Below, one piece after another: positions 16,059 to 24,902 of a stretch of DNA of 64,000 bases. Below the pieces are notes generated by a model. It saw only the letters and a list, made by a program, of their open reading frames with translations. It was not told the origin of the DNA and ran no database searches. The translations under genes were made by a program, and so were the position numbers. How positions within the stretch are numbered: position 1 is the stretch's first letter; every line of letters starts with the position of its first letter. Origin of the DNA: Haloplanus sp. GDY1 (GTDB taxonomy: Archaea > Halobacteriota > Halobacteria > Halobacteriales > Haloferacaceae); contig NZ_CP098514.1 in the NCBI RefSeq assembly GCF_023703775.1, positions 2,453,998 to 2,517,997 of the forward strand, written 5' to 3'.

Positions 16059-16131
16059 GTCCTGATAGGGTAGTGGACTATCCTCTTGGCTTGCGGAGCC
16101 AGGGACCGGAGTTCAAATCTCCGTCAGGACG
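16059..16131 (+). tRNA. tRNA-Arg (GCG)
   Basis: A 73-nt tRNA: acceptor GTCCTGA/TCAGGAC, anticodon stem TTGGC/GCCAG around TTGCGGA, T stem CGGAG/CTCCG with loop TTCAAAT, discriminator G at 16131. The anticodon GCG reads CGC and CGU arginine codons. No intron is present. The downstream 400 bp contains decayed copies of its 3' end. Confidence 0.93.
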
Positions 16132-16152
16132 CTCACTTCGGTCGTGACCTGA

Positions 16153-16408
16153 CTTCGTCAGGTCACTCCTTCGTTCGGTCCTGACGTGCCCCACGCTCGC
16201 TTCGCTCGCGTGGGACTCCGTCAGGACGGTTCTGCTGACGCTACGACACCGAGCGACAGCGAGGTGTCCGCGTCAGCAGAACCGGGGACACGGAGATTTG
16301 AGCAGCGAACGAGCGAAACGAAGTGAGTGAGTTCAAATCTTCGTCAGGTCACTCCTTCGTTCGGTCCTGACGTGCCCCACGCTCGCTTCGCTCGCGTGGG
16401 ACTCCGTC
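16153..16408. repeat. 70-bp direct repeat downstream of tRNA-Arg(GCG)
   Basis: Bases 16153-16222 and 16339-16408 are identical over 70 bp, offset by 186 bp. Each copy begins with a tRNA-T-arm-like TCGTCAGG and ends in ACTCCGTC just before another acceptor-like GGGACG or AGGACG. The spacer holds the hairpin at 16230-16281. Exact identity suggests recent duplication or ongoing gene conversion. Confidence 0.85.
16230..16281. repeat. Nested hairpin with loop GAGCGACAGCGA
   Basis: A 12-bp outer stem (TTCTGCTGACGC at 16230-16241 with its reverse complement at 16270-16281) encloses a 6-bp inner stem GACACC/GGTGTC (16245-16250 and 16263-16268) with the 12-nt loop GAGCGACAGCGA. The same loop occurs in a hairpin with a different stem at 33004-33031, beside the other tRNA-Arg gene. 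Confidence 0.75.
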
Positions 16409-16546
16409 GGGACGCTCACTGCGTCGCTGGCCGACTCCGTCGACCGACGGGACCATCGGTCGCTCTATTCGCGACCTGACGTGCCCCGTGCTTACTGCGT
16501 TCGCACGGGAGTGGACGTTTCCGCTGACGCCACGACGACGAGGCGC

Positions 16547-16966
16547 TCACTCCTCCCGCGCCCGCCGCTTCCACTCGCGTTCCTGCCGGCGCTCCGTGAC
16601 GTGCCGTCGCCCGTCCGCGAGTCGGTCGTGCACCTCGTCGCCGTACGCCACCACGTCCTCCAGAAACGTCGTCTGGAACTTCTCGAGGATGTCGTAGGAC
16701 CACCTGCCGGCCGTCGCCCCGTCGCCCTCGCAGGGCGGCACGACGCCGCGCGGGAGGTACTCGTCCCGCAGGCGGTCGGCGAGCCGTCGGTGCCCGGCCT
16801 CCCGCAGTCGTTCCTCGGCGACCGCCAGGTGGTCCATCGCCCGCCCGGTGCTGTGATGGAAGGCGACGAGGTGGCCGTGCGCCCGGTGGAGGTGTTCGAC
16901 GCCCAGTTCGACCTCGTGAAGCGCCTCGCGCTCGGCGTCGGTCAGGTCGATCTCGTTCTCGCTCAT
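16547..16966 (-). CDS. Conserved haloarchaeal protein, function unknown
   Basis: 139 residues from the ATG at 16966 (MSENEIDLTDAEREALHEVELG). It is helical and His-rich in the first half (HLHRAHGHLVAFHH), which could bind metal, and ends in a very basic segment (RRQEREWKRRAREE), unusual for this acidic proteome. I do not recognise a family. It is divergent from the DUF309 gene, with 75 bp between the starts. Confidence 0.7.
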   Translation of the reverse strand: MSENEIDLTDAEREALHEVELGVEHLHRAHGHLVAFHHSTGRAMDHLAVAEERLREAGHRRLADRLRDEYLPRGVVPPCEGDGATAGRWSYDILEKFQTTFLEDVVAYGDEVHDRLADGRRHVTERRQEREWKRRAREE

Positions 16967-17041
16967 GTGTACTGGTACCACGCGGCGCGGCTTGTGGGTT
17001 GCGACGGCGCGGTTTTTCCGTGTCCGCGCCGAAGGCTCAGC

Positions 17042-17662
17042 ATGGACGCGTCGCTCCGGGCCGGCATCGCGCTCTACAACGACGGCGAGCACCGCGCGGC
17101 CCACGATCCGTGGGAGGGCGTGTGGCTCGGTCTCCCGGACGGCACCGACGACGAGCGGTTCCTCCACGGCCTCGTCCAGTTCACCGCGGCGATCCACCAC
17201 GCCCGAACCCGCAACTGGAGCGGGGCCAGCGGCCTCGCGGCGAGCGCCGGCGACTACCTCGACGGGCTGGCATCGCCGTATCGCGGCGTCGACGTGGCGC
17301 CGCTCCGGCGCGCCCTCGCGACGCTCGCGGCCGACCCCGAGGTCGCCGAGCGGCGGCGTCCGCCGCCGATCCGTCACGAGGGTCGGGTCCCCGGACTGGC
17401 AGACCTGCGCTTCGAGGCGGCCGTCGAGGCCGCCGGGGCGCTGGCCGACGAGTACGACTACGACCCCGCGGTCGTCGACCGCGCCGCCGCGTTCGCCCGC
17501 GAGGAGATCGAGGCCGGCGAGCGGACGCTGTTCACGTCGACGCTGCTGGAGTTCGTCGCCGCCGCCGAGCACCGGGGGCTGGTCTACCGGCGACTCGCCG
17601 AACACGTCGAGCGACGGGAGCGGGAGTTCGACGACGTGGCTGGGCTGTTCGAGACGGAGTGA
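17042..17662 (+). CDS. DUF309 domain protein
   Basis: 206 residues. The N-terminal half carries the DUF309 pattern ALYNDGEHRAAHDPWEGVW with the following FLHGLVQFTAAIHHA helix; the second half is helical without a known motif. DUF309 proteins are small all-alpha proteins of unknown function. The start ATG at 17042 fits the domain boundary. Confidence 0.8.
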   Translation: MDASLRAGIALYNDGEHRAAHDPWEGVWLGLPDGTDDERFLHGLVQFTAAIHHARTRNWSGASGLAASAGDYLDGLASPYRGVDVAPLRRALATLAADPEVAERRRPPPIRHEGRVPGLADLRFEAAVEAAGALADEYDYDPAVVDRAAAFAREEIEAGERTLFTSTLLEFVAAAEHRGLVYRRLAEHVERREREFDDVAGLFETE

Positions 17663-17665
17663 CGC

Positions 17666-17749
17666 TCAGACCAGCGAGACGGCGTACGCGAGCGACGAGA
17701 ACAGCATGAGGCCGGTGAGGACGAGGGCGATCAGTTGCTGTCGATCCAT
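17666..17749 (-). CDS. 27-residue single-pass membrane protein
   Basis: An ATG at 17749 opens a 27-codon frame ending at TGA (17666-17668). The product begins MDRQQLIALVLTGLM and continues as one hydrophobic helix with almost no polar residues. The charged MDRQQ start followed by one transmembrane helix resembles small membrane proteins annotated in other haloarchaea. It is on the same strand as azf and lies 54 bp downstream of its stop codon, so it may be cotranscribed. Confidence 0.6.
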   Translation of the reverse strand: MDRQQLIALVLTGLMLFSSLAYAVSLV

Positions 17750-17803
17750 ATGGCTTCGTTCGCCTCCGGGGGTGAGTAGCTTTCGGCCGCCGTTCGTGAC
17801 TCG

Positions 17804-18592
17804 TTACGCATCGTCCTTCGGATCGCCCGCGAGCGTGTACGCCGCGGAGTCGTCCCGCGGGTCGTAGCCCAGCACCTCCTTCGCGCGGTCGATGGAGTAG
17901 TACTTGCGCTCGTTGTCGGAGATGCCGTAGACGATTTCGTACTCGTAGTCGGCGCGGATGCAGCGGTCGAAGAGGTGGGCACAGTCCCGATGTGAGAGCC
18001 ACATCGCCTGCCCGCGCTCGTAGTTCCGGGGCGGGTGTCCCTCGGTGAGGTTGCCGATGCGGACACACACCACGGAGAGGTCCTCCGTGTCATGGTAGTA
18101 GCGCCCCAGCGTCTCGCCAGCGGCCTTGCTCACGCCGTAGAGGTTGCCGGGGCGGGGGAGTTCCGTCCCGTCGAGCAGGTAGTCGTCGTCGGTGCGGTAC
18201 ATCTCGGGGGTCCGCTCGCCGGTTTCGTAGGCGGAGACGGCGTGGTTCGAGGAGGCGAAGGCCACCTTCTCGACGCCCGCCTCGACCGCCGCCTCGAACA
18301 CCGTCTGGGTGCCGTCGATGTTGTTCTCCAGCACGGAGTTCCAGGGGGCCTCGGGCCGCGGGTCGCCCGCGAGGTGGACCACGGCGCCGACGCCGGCCAT
18401 CGCCTCGACCATCGCCTCGGCGTCCGTCACGTCCGCGACGACGACGTCGTCGTCGGTCACGCCCGGCGGGAGGCGGTCGCTCGACAGGGGTTCCCGGTCG
18501 AGGAGTCGCCACTCGTGGGCCTCGCCGATCCCGTGCAGGATGGCCTGCCCGACGCGTCCGCCCGCGCCCGTCAGTAACACCGGGTCGTCCAT
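17804..18592 (-). CDS. azf: NAD-dependent glucose-6-phosphate dehydrogenase (Azf type)
   Basis: 262 residues of the short-chain/extended epimerase fold: NAD site LLTGAGGRVGQAIL (residues 6-19), D77-P-R-P-E loop, catalytic Y152-x-x-x-K156 in LYGVSKAAGE, and the conserved HRDCAHLF region. The sequence is close to the Haloferax volcanii enzyme that oxidises glucose 6-phosphate with NAD+ and starts the haloarchaeal oxidative pentose phosphate route. The ATG at 18592 matches the family N-terminus (MDDPVLLTG). It is divergent from mptD. Confidence 0.92.
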   Translation of the reverse strand: MDDPVLLTGAGGRVGQAILHGIGEAHEWRLLDREPLSSDRLPPGVTDDDVVVADVTDAEAMVEAMAGVGAVVHLAGDPRPEAPWNSVLENNIDGTQTVFEAAVEAGVEKVAFASSNHAVSAYETGERTPEMYRTDDDYLLDGTELPRPGNLYGVSKAAGETLGRYYHDTEDLSVVCVRIGNLTEGHPPRNYERGQAMWLSHRDCAHLFDRCIRADYEYEIVYGISDNERKYYSIDRAKEVLGYDPRDDSAAYTLAGDPKDDA

Positions 18593-18680
18593 TCGTGTGG
18601 CGTTGGGACGACCGAGACCAAGTAAGGACCGATTCGACGTCGGGCGACAGGCCTTACCACCGCCCGCACGTCGGGCCGGC

Positions 18681-19016
18681 ATGGTCAGCGACGCCCAGCG
18701 GGCCTGCTTCGAGGCGGGCATCAAGTTCGGATCGCTCTACCACCAGTTCGCGGGCACGCCCGTCTCCCCCGACAGCGCCGCGAGCCTCGAGGCCGCGATG
18801 GCCGAGGCCATCGAGAACCAGCCGTTCTGCGCGTCGGTCACCGTCGACATCGACGAGGCGGCGCTCTCCGAGGCGGCCGACGAGCACGGCTACGTCGAAC
18901 TCACCGGCCGGTTCATGGAGGTGGCAATGCGGATCGAGTACGAGGGCGTCGTCGTCGACACGGAGATGGTCATGGAGGACGGCTATCCGTTGATGCGGCT
19001 GGTCGCGGTCGAATAG
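18681..19016 (+). CDS. mptD: Archaeal dihydroneopterin aldolase MptD
   Basis: 111 residues matching the archaeal DHNA family (PF04038): FEAGIKFGSLYHQFAGTPVS near the N-terminus, IENQPFC in the middle and a C-terminal VEYEGV-like strand with TEMVMEDGYPLMRL. MptD cleaves dihydroneopterin to 6-hydroxymethyl-dihydropterin in archaeal pterin (folate or methanopterin type) synthesis. It is a single gene, divergent from azf by 88 bp. Confidence 0.85.
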   Translation: MVSDAQRACFEAGIKFGSLYHQFAGTPVSPDSAASLEAAMAEAIENQPFCASVTVDIDEAALSEAADEHGYVELTGRFMEVAMRIEYEGVVVDTEMVMEDGYPLMRLVAVE

Positions 19017-19097
19017 GCGGCTCACACCGCCGAGCCCCTCCGTTTCACTTTCACTTTCGGGCGTGCGTTTAACTCACACGCCGGCGAACTCCCGGAC

Positions 19098-19499
19098 ATG
19101 AGTCAGACGACGCTCGGCGACGACGAACTGTTCGGCGAGGCCGCGGACGAGATGCGCGCGGACGTGGAGGAACACCTCGCGGCGGCGCGGGCGGAACTCC
19201 CCGACGCCGACGAGATCTGGGAGACCGAGGCGGACAACGTCCTCGGCGTCCTCAACGGCCTCCGGTCGGCGCTCGACGCCGGCGAGGCCGAGGACCACCT
19301 TCGCCAGGCCAAGAAGTGGTACACCATGGGTGAGCGTGCGGACGCCTTCGAGGACGCCGCCGACCTCGCGGCCGCCATCGAGGACCTCGAGGCCCTGATC
19401 GAGACCATCAGCGAGGCTCACGACGACGCGAGCGACCTCGCGAACACGGTGCCGGAACTCCGCGGCTCGCTCGAGGACCTCGACGCCGACGAGGAGTGA
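19098..19499 (+). CDS. Acidic helical haloarchaeal protein, function unknown
   Basis: 133 residues, strongly acidic and almost entirely helical (MSQTTLGDDELFGEAADEM start, DLAAAIEDLEALIETISEA amphipathic stretch). It is probably a conserved DUF5790-type haloarchaeal protein; I am not certain of the family number. It has no signal or membrane segment. Its TGA abuts the TAG of the convergent creatininase-family gene. Confidence 0.7.
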   Translation: MSQTTLGDDELFGEAADEMRADVEEHLAAARAELPDADEIWETEADNVLGVLNGLRSALDAGEAEDHLRQAKKWYTMGERADAFEDAADLAAAIEDLEALIETISEAHDDASDLANTVPELRGSLEDLDADEE

Positions 19500-20243
19500 C
19501 TACCGATCGGCGGCCGCCGGCGGGTCGCGGTCGGCCACCGCCGTCAACAGCCGAGCGAGCGAGTCGGCCGCCAGATCCAGCAGTTCGTCGCCGCGCTCGG
19601 CGTCGCCGGCTCCCGGATCGCCCACCACCCCGTTCTCGGTGAACTCGTCGGAGTCGTGGGCGAGGTTCGTCCCCGTTCCCGGCACCCAGTCCCCCCACTT
19701 CTCGCTCGCCCGCTCGCGGGCCTCCGCGATCCGGTCCTCCCTGACGAGTTCGGGATGGGTCGCGCGCAACAGCGCCGTCTCCAGCGGCCCGCCGTGGCCC
19801 ATCTCGGAACTGTGGTCGCCGACCGCCTCGAACCACGTGAAGGGGACGGCGTAGGCGTCGTCGTGGCGGGAGACCCTCGCCGTCACCTCGCCGAGCGCCG
19901 GGACGTTCCCGCCGTGGCCGTTGACGACGACGACGCGGTCGAAGCCGTGGTGGGCGAGGCTCCCGATCACGTCACGGACGTAGTCGCGGAAGGTGTCGGG
20001 CGACGCCCAGAGCGTCCCGTCGAAGCGGCGGTGTTCCTCCGCGACGCCGACCGGCACCGTCGGCGCGACGACGGCCTCGCCGTCGTGGCGGTCCGCACCC
20101 GCCGCGGCCACCGTCTCGGCGTGGTAGGCGTCGGTTCCGAGGGGGGCGTGGGGGCCGTGCTGTTCGGTGCTCCCGACCGGCAGGAGGGCGAGGTCGGTGT
20201 CGGCGTCGCGCACGTCGGTCCAGGTCGCGTCGCTGAGGTGCAT
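19500..20243 (-). CDS. Creatininase-family metal amidohydrolase
   Basis: 247 residues with the creatininase metal site: LLPVGSTEQHGPHAPLGTDA near residue 20, NGHGGN at about 108, and a conserved Glu in the GGPLETALL segment. Members hydrolyse creatinine, or in archaea the formamide of ArfB in F420/riboflavin synthesis, so a role in F420/flavin formation is possible but not shown. The ATG at 20243 sits directly before the fold. Confidence 0.8.
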   Translation of the reverse strand: MHLSDATWTDVRDADTDLALLPVGSTEQHGPHAPLGTDAYHAETVAAAGADRHDGEAVVAPTVPVGVAEEHRRFDGTLWASPDTFRDYVRDVIGSLAHHGFDRVVVVNGHGGNVPALGEVTARVSRHDDAYAVPFTWFEAVGDHSSEMGHGGPLETALLRATHPELVREDRIAEARERASEKWGDWVPGTGTNLAHDSDEFTENGVVGDPGAGDAERGDELLDLAADSLARLLTAVADRDPPAAADR

Positions 20244-20286
20244 ATCCGTTCCTCGCGGGCGAGCCCCTTCAACGGCCCGTCGTCGC

Positions 20287-20329
20287 GGCCTGCGTTCGCA
20301 GGCCGGTAGCATTAGGAGTGTGGCCACAC
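20287..20329. promoter_or_regulatory. Hairpin and palindrome upstream of the histidine kinase
   Basis: An 8-bp perfect hairpin GGCCTGCG-TT-CGCAGGCC (20287-20304) is followed by a 12-bp perfect palindrome GTGTGGCCACAC (20318-20329) that ends 16 bp before the GTG start at 20346. The palindrome is in the position of an operator for a dimeric repressor or activator. Confidence 0.4.
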
Positions 20330-20345
20330 GACCCCCGGACGAACG

Positions 20346-21887
20346 GTGTCCGACCCAGTCGATGACCGAGCCGACGACCGCCGACCCGGACCTATCCGCG
20401 TGCTCCACGTCGACGACGACCCGGAGTTCGTCGAGATGGCGGCGACCTTCCTCGAGCGCGCGGACGACCGACTCGCCGTCGAGACGGCGACGAGCGCCAC
20501 GGAGGGACTGGACCGACTCGCCGACGGGCGGATCGACTGTGTGGTCTGCGATTACGACATGCCGGGGGCGAACGGCATCGAGTTCCTCAGAGCCGTCCGC
20601 GAGGAGCGGACGGCACTCCCCGTCATCCTCTTCACCGGGAAGGGCTCGGAGACGATAGCCAGCGAGGCCATCTCCGCCGGCGTGACCGACTACCTCCGGA
20701 AGGGAGCGAGCCCCGAGCGGTACGAACTGCTCGCCAACCGGATCGAGAACGCCGTCGAGGCCTCCCGATCCCGGCGGTTGCTCGACGAGCGGACCCGCCG
20801 GCTGGAGACGCTCATCAGCAACCTCCCCGGCGTCGTCTACCGCTGCCGGAACGACCCGGCGTGGCCGATGGAGACCGTCGAGGGCGAAGTCGAGACGCTC
20901 ACCGGCTACACCGCCGGGGAACTGGAGCGCGGGGCGGTGAACTGGGGCGAGGACGTCGTCCACTCCGAGGACAAGACGGCGACGTGGGAGTCCGTGCAGG
21001 AGGGGCTCGCGGCCGACGGGACGTTCGAGGTGACCTACCGGATCGTCACCGCGGACGAGCGAACGAAGTGGATGTGGGAGCGTGGCCGGGCCGTGGCGTC
21101 GCCCCCCGACGGCGACGACGTGCTGGAGGGGTTCATCACCGACATCACGGACCGCAAGGAGCGGGAGCGGGAACTCGAACGGCGGACCGCCGAACTCTCG
21201 GAGTTCGCCAGCATCGTCTCCCACGACCTCCGCAACCCGCTGAACGTCGCCCGGAGCCGCGCGAAACTGGCCCGACGGGAGTGCGACACCGACCACCTCG
21301 ATCACGTGATCCGTGCCCACGACCGCATGGGGACGCTGATCGACGATCTGCTGACCCTCGCCCGGAGCGGCGACCGGATCGCCGAGACGGAGCCGGTCGA
21401 CCTCGCCGCCCTCGTCGAGCGCTGCTGGACCGACGCCCCCACCGCCGACGCGACGCTCGTCGCCGACACCGACCGGACGATCCGGGCGGACCGGAGCCGA
21501 CTCCGGCAGCTCGTCGAGAACCTCGTTCGGAACGCGGTGGAACACGGCTCGACGAGCGACCGACGCGTCACCGACGGCGCCGACCGCGGATCGGGCGACG
21601 GTCGGACGGCGCCCGACGGGGCGCCGGACGGCGAGGGCTCCGCGGCGACCGTCACCGTCGGCGATCTGGACGACGGCTTCTACGTCGCGGACGACGGTCC
21701 CGGGATTCCCGAGTCGCACCGCGACGACGTGTTCGACCCCGGCCACTCGACGGCCGAGGAGGGCACCGGATTCGGGCTGTGGATCGTCGCGCAGGTGGCC
21801 GACGCCCACGGCTGGACGGTCGACGTGACCGAGGGCGACGGCGGCGGCGCACGCTTCGAGTTCACGGGCGTCGACATCGTCGACTGA
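20346..21887 (+). CDS. Hybrid signal protein: receiver - PAS - histidine kinase
   Basis: 513 residues, no membrane segments. Domains in order: response-regulator receiver (about 17-130; acidic pocket DDD, phospho-acceptor D69 in CDYDMPG, K119), PAS/PAC (about 152-272), HisKA with H293 in SHDLRNPLN, and HATPase (N box near 390-400, VADDGPGIP, GTGFGLWIV). A disordered Asp/Gly-rich insertion of about 45 residues interrupts the ATPase domain. An N-terminal receiver before the kinase is common in haloarchaea and lets an upstream kinase gate this one. No partner output regulator is adjacent. The GTG start at 20346 is preceded by a palindrome. Confidence 0.9.
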   Translation: MSDPVDDRADDRRPGPIRVLHVDDDPEFVEMAATFLERADDRLAVETATSATEGLDRLADGRIDCVVCDYDMPGANGIEFLRAVREERTALPVILFTGKGSETIASEAISAGVTDYLRKGASPERYELLANRIENAVEASRSRRLLDERTRRLETLISNLPGVVYRCRNDPAWPMETVEGEVETLTGYTAGELERGAVNWGEDVVHSEDKTATWESVQEGLAADGTFEVTYRIVTADERTKWMWERGRAVASPPDGDDVLEGFITDITDRKERERELERRTAELSEFASIVSHDLRNPLNVARSRAKLARRECDTDHLDHVIRAHDRMGTLIDDLLTLARSGDRIAETEPVDLAALVERCWTDAPTADATLVADTDRTIRADRSRLRQLVENLVRNAVEHGSTSDRRVTDGADRGSGDGRTAPDGAPDGEGSAATVTVGDLDDGFYVADDGPGIPESHRDDVFDPGHSTAEEGTGFGLWIVAQVADAHGWTVDVTEGDGGGARFEFTGVDIVD

Positions 21888-21890
21888 GAC

Positions 21891-23849
21891 TCAGTCGTCG
21901 TCGGACTCCGTCCCGCTCCCCGGGGCGCGTAGCTCCCCGTCGTCGAGGTCGGTCCGCGCCCCCCGCCGCGTCGCTCGCTCGACGAACTCCTCGGGAAGGT
22001 CGTCGATTTCCCCGGCCTGCACGCCCCAGAGGTTGGCGTAGAGCCCGTCGGCCCCGAGCAGTTCCTCGTGGGTGCCGCGCTCGACCACCTCGCCGTCGTC
22101 GAGGACGACGATGGTGTCGGCGTCTTTCACCGTCGAGAGGCGGTGCGCGACGACGAACGTGGTGCGGTCGGCGGTCAGCCGATCCAGCGACCGCTGGATC
22201 AGCATCTCCGTCTCGGTGTCGACGTCGCTGGTCGCCTCGTCGAGGACGAGGACGTCGGGATCCTTCAGCATCGCCCGCGCGATGGCGAGGCGCTGACGCT
22301 GGCCACCCGAGAGCTTCACGCCGCGCTCGCCGACCATCGTGTCGTAGCCGTCGGGCAGGTTCGAGACGAACTCGTGGGCCTCGGCGGCCTCCGCGGCGGC
22401 CCGCACCGCCTCGTCGTCGGCGTCGAAGGTGCCGTACGTGATGTTCTCGCGGACGGTGCCGTAGAAGAGGAACGTCTCCTGGCTGACGTAGCCGACGGCG
22501 CTCCGGAGGCTGGCGAGGGTCACGTCGCGCACGTCCTGTCCGTCGACCCTGATCGACCCCTCGTCCACGTCGTACATCCGGAGCAGGAGCTTCAGCGCCG
22601 TCGACTTCCCGGCACCGGTCGGCCCCACCAGCGCGAGCGTGTCCCCGCCCGCGGCCTCGAAGGAGACGCCGTCGAGGATGGGCTCCTCGTCGTAGCCGAA
22701 GGTCACGTCGTCGTACTCGACTCGCCCCGCGTCGACGACGAGTTCCGTGGCGTCGGGGGCCTCGTCGATGCCGGCGTTCTCGTCCATCAGCCCGAAGATG
22801 CGGGCGGCGGAGGCGTACGCCCGCTGGTACATGTTGATGATCTGCCCGAACTGCGCCATGGGCCAGATGAACCGCTGGGTGTAGAGGATGAAGGCGACGA
22901 ACTGGCCGGGGCGGAGTTCGCCGGTGAACAGCCACGGCCCCTCCCCGCGGAACACCCAGAGGCCGCCGACGGTGAAGGTGAGCGCGAAGCCGACGCCAGC
23001 GAGCACCCGGAGGCCGGGGAAGAACTTGATCCGCGTCTCGATGGCGTCCCAGTTGGCGTCGAAGTAGTCGCCCGACACCTCCTCGACCCGGTCGGCCTCG
23101 TAGCCCTCGGTGTTGCTCGTCTTGATGACCTGGATGCCGCCGAGGTTGTTCTCCAGCCGGGAGTTCACCTGCCCGACCGTCGAGCGCACCTCGGCGTACT
23201 TCGGCTGGATGGTGTCGACGAAGCGGTAGGTGAAGACGGCGATCAGCGGCACGGGCAGGAGGGCGACGACGGCGAGTTGCGGGTTCATCCACAGCAACAG
23301 CGCGGCGATGCCGACGACCATCACGCCCAGCCGGAAGGCGGCGTTCAGGCCGTCGTTGAGGAACCGCTCCAGCCGGTTCACGTCGTTCGAGAGCACCGAC
23401 ATCATCTCCCCCGTCTGCTTGTCGGCGAAGAACGTCATGTTGAGCCGCTGCATCGCGTCGTAGGTGTCGGTCCGGACGGCGTGCTGGACGTGCTGTGCGA
23501 AGCGGTTCCACCCCCAGTTTCGCACCCAGTGGAGGGCCGCGCCCCCGAGGAACGAAACGAGGACGACGCCGACGATGAACCAGAACTGCCGCTCGGGATC
23601 GGTCGGGAGCCACGCGTCCGGCACCAGCGGTAGTTCGAAGGGCCCCTCGTCGAGGAAGATGGCGTCGACCGCGACGCCCAGGAGGAGCGGGGGCAACAGG
23701 TCGAGCATCCGGGCGAGGATGCTGGCGACGACGCCGACGGCGAAGAGGCCCGACCGCTCCCGGCCGTACTCGGCGAACAGCCGCCGCATCGGGTTGGCCG
23801 TCCGCGCTCGCTGTTCCTCGAAGGGGTCGTCGTCCGCCGGGACGTCCAT
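21891..23849 (-). CDS. ABC transporter, fused permease and ATPase (multidrug/lipid exporter type)
   Basis: 652 residues, a half-transporter: six-helix ABC membrane domain (about 30-370; [20 protein letters not shown] coupling region) and nucleotide-binding domain with Walker [11 protein letters not shown]-loop YVSQE, signature [14 protein letters not shown], Walker [10 protein letters not shown] and H-loop VVAHRLS. It should act as a homodimeric exporter (MsbA/MdlB-like); the substrate is unknown. The ATG at 23849 puts a short polar tail before the first helix. It is convergent with the kinase gene, 3 bp apart. Confidence 0.88.
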   Translation of the reverse strand: MDVPADDDPFEEQRARTANPMRRLFAEYGRERSGLFAVGVVASILARMLDLLPPLLLGVAVDAIFLDEGPFELPLVPDAWLPTDPERQFWFIVGVVLVSFLGGAALHWVRNWGWNRFAQHVQHAVRTDTYDAMQRLNMTFFADKQTGEMMSVLSNDVNRLERFLNDGLNAAFRLGVMVVGIAALLLWMNPQLAVVALLPVPLIAVFTYRFVDTIQPKYAEVRSTVGQVNSRLENNLGGIQVIKTSNTEGYEADRVEEVSGDYFDANWDAIETRIKFFPGLRVLAGVGFALTFTVGGLWVFRGEGPWLFTGELRPGQFVAFILYTQRFIWPMAQFGQIINMYQRAYASAARIFGLMDENAGIDEAPDATELVVDAGRVEYDDVTFGYDEEPILDGVSFEAAGGDTLALVGPTGAGKSTALKLLLRMYDVDEGSIRVDGQDVRDVTLASLRSAVGYVSQETFLFYGTVRENITYGTFDADDEAVRAAAEAAEAHEFVSNLPDGYDTMVGERGVKLSGGQRQRLAIARAMLKDPDVLVLDEATSDVDTETEMLIQRSLDRLTADRTTFVVAHRLSTVKDADTIVVLDDGEVVERGTHEELLGADGLYANLWGVQAGEIDDLPEEFVERATRRGARTDLDDGELRAPGSGTESDDD

Positions 23850-23957
23850 CGTCGTCTCTGGGGGGCGAGCGGCCAAAAGGCTGACCCGCCGCCGACAGTT
23901 ATCATTCGGAATAACGGGGGCGGAGCCGTTTTCACTGCCTCTCCCTCTCGGGATGAT

Positions 23958-24902
23958 ATGTCTGACGCCGCGGACATCGAGGCCGACCTCGAGCAGGACG
24001 TCCACGAGGACATCGCACAGGAGATCGACCGGCAGGCCGGCTACGGCCACGAGGCGGCCAGCGAGATCCAGACCTCGCTCGCTGAACTCCAGGGGAGTTC
24101 CGAGGAGATCGCCGACCGGACCCGGACGATCACCGACCACACCGCCGAACAGTACGAGCGCATGACGGAGGTGGCAAGCGAGATATCGAACCTGAGCGCC
24201 GCCGTCGAGGAGGTCGCGTCGTCGGCCGAGCAGGTGGCGACGGCGAGCGAACAGGCCGCCGACCTCACCGGCGAGGGTCACGAGGCGGTCCAGCGCGTCG
24301 CCGCCGCCATGGAGCAGATCCAGGAGTCGACGGAGCACGTCGTCGAGGACGTCCGCGCCGTCGAGGACGCGGTCGCCGAGATCGACGAGGTCGTCGACAT
24401 CATCAACGACATCGCGGACCAGACCAACCTGCTGGCGCTGAACGCCAACATCGAGGCGGCGCGGGCGGGCGAGGCCGGCGAGGGCTTCGCCGTCGTCGCC
24501 GACGAGGTCAAGACGCTCGCCGAGGAGTCACAGGAGCACGCCGCCGACATCGAACGCCGGGTCGACGGCATCCAGGACTCCACCGCGACCGCCGCCGAGA
24601 GCCTCGACGAGACGCGAGACGCGGTCGGGGAGGGGGTCGAGGCGGCCGACGACGCCCTCGACATCCTCGACGACATCGACTCCTCGGTCTCCGAGGTGAG
24701 CGACGGCATCGACGAGGTGGCCGAGGCGACGGACGAACAGGCCGCCGGCCACGAGGAGATCGCCAGCATGACCGAGAACGTCACCGACGACGCCGAACGC
24801 GTCGTCGACGAGGGCGAGGAGATCGCCGCGGCGGTCGACGACCAGACCGAGCGGATCGAGGACATCGACCGCGCGGTCGAGGATCTGGTCGCCGAGCTAT
24901 AG
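23958..24902 (+). CDS. Soluble methyl-accepting transducer (Htr-like), signalling domain only
   Basis: 314 residues and no transmembrane helix, HAMP or recognisable sensor domain. Nearly the whole protein is a coiled-coil methyl-accepting domain with the hairpin tip [32 protein letters not shown] intact (about residues 153-185; CheA/CheW contact), flanked by Gln/Glu-rich methylation-type heptads. It could signal to the chemotaxis kinase from the cytoplasm, with a partner protein as sensor. Six bases at the 3' end overlap the convergent 88-residue gene. Confidence 0.88.
   Translation: MSDAADIEADLEQDVHEDIAQEIDRQAGYGHEAASEIQTSLAELQGSSEEIADRTRTITDHTAEQYERMTEVASEISNLSAAVEEVASSAEQVATASEQAADLTGEGHEAVQRVAAAMEQIQESTEHVVEDVRAVEDAVAEIDEVVDIINDIADQTNLLALNANIEAARAGEAGEGFAVVADEVKTLAEESQEHAADIERRVDGIQDSTATAAESLDETRDAVGEGVEAADDALDILDDIDSSVSEVSDGIDEVAEATDEQAAGHEEIASMTENVTDDAERVVDEGEEIAAAVDDQTERIEDIDRAVEDLVAEL

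Larger units (their letters stand above)
16132..16546. other. Gene-free repeat region downstream of tRNA-Arg(GCG)
   Basis: This 415-bp stretch carries no gene. It contains two identical 70-bp segments, a nested hairpin, and at least three short copies of the tRNA 3' part (for example CTCCGTCAGGACG at 16217-16229, GTTCAAATCTTCGTCAGG at 16331-16348, and CTCCGTCGGGACGCTCACT at 16403-16421). Short palindromes such as GCTCGCTTCGCTCGC are frequent. Confidence 0.8.

Noticed and set aside
16481-17041. A plus-strand N-terminal extension of the DUF309 protein
   Set aside because: The extension is antisense to a coherent 139-residue protein and the DUF309 domain starts at the internal ATG at 17042.
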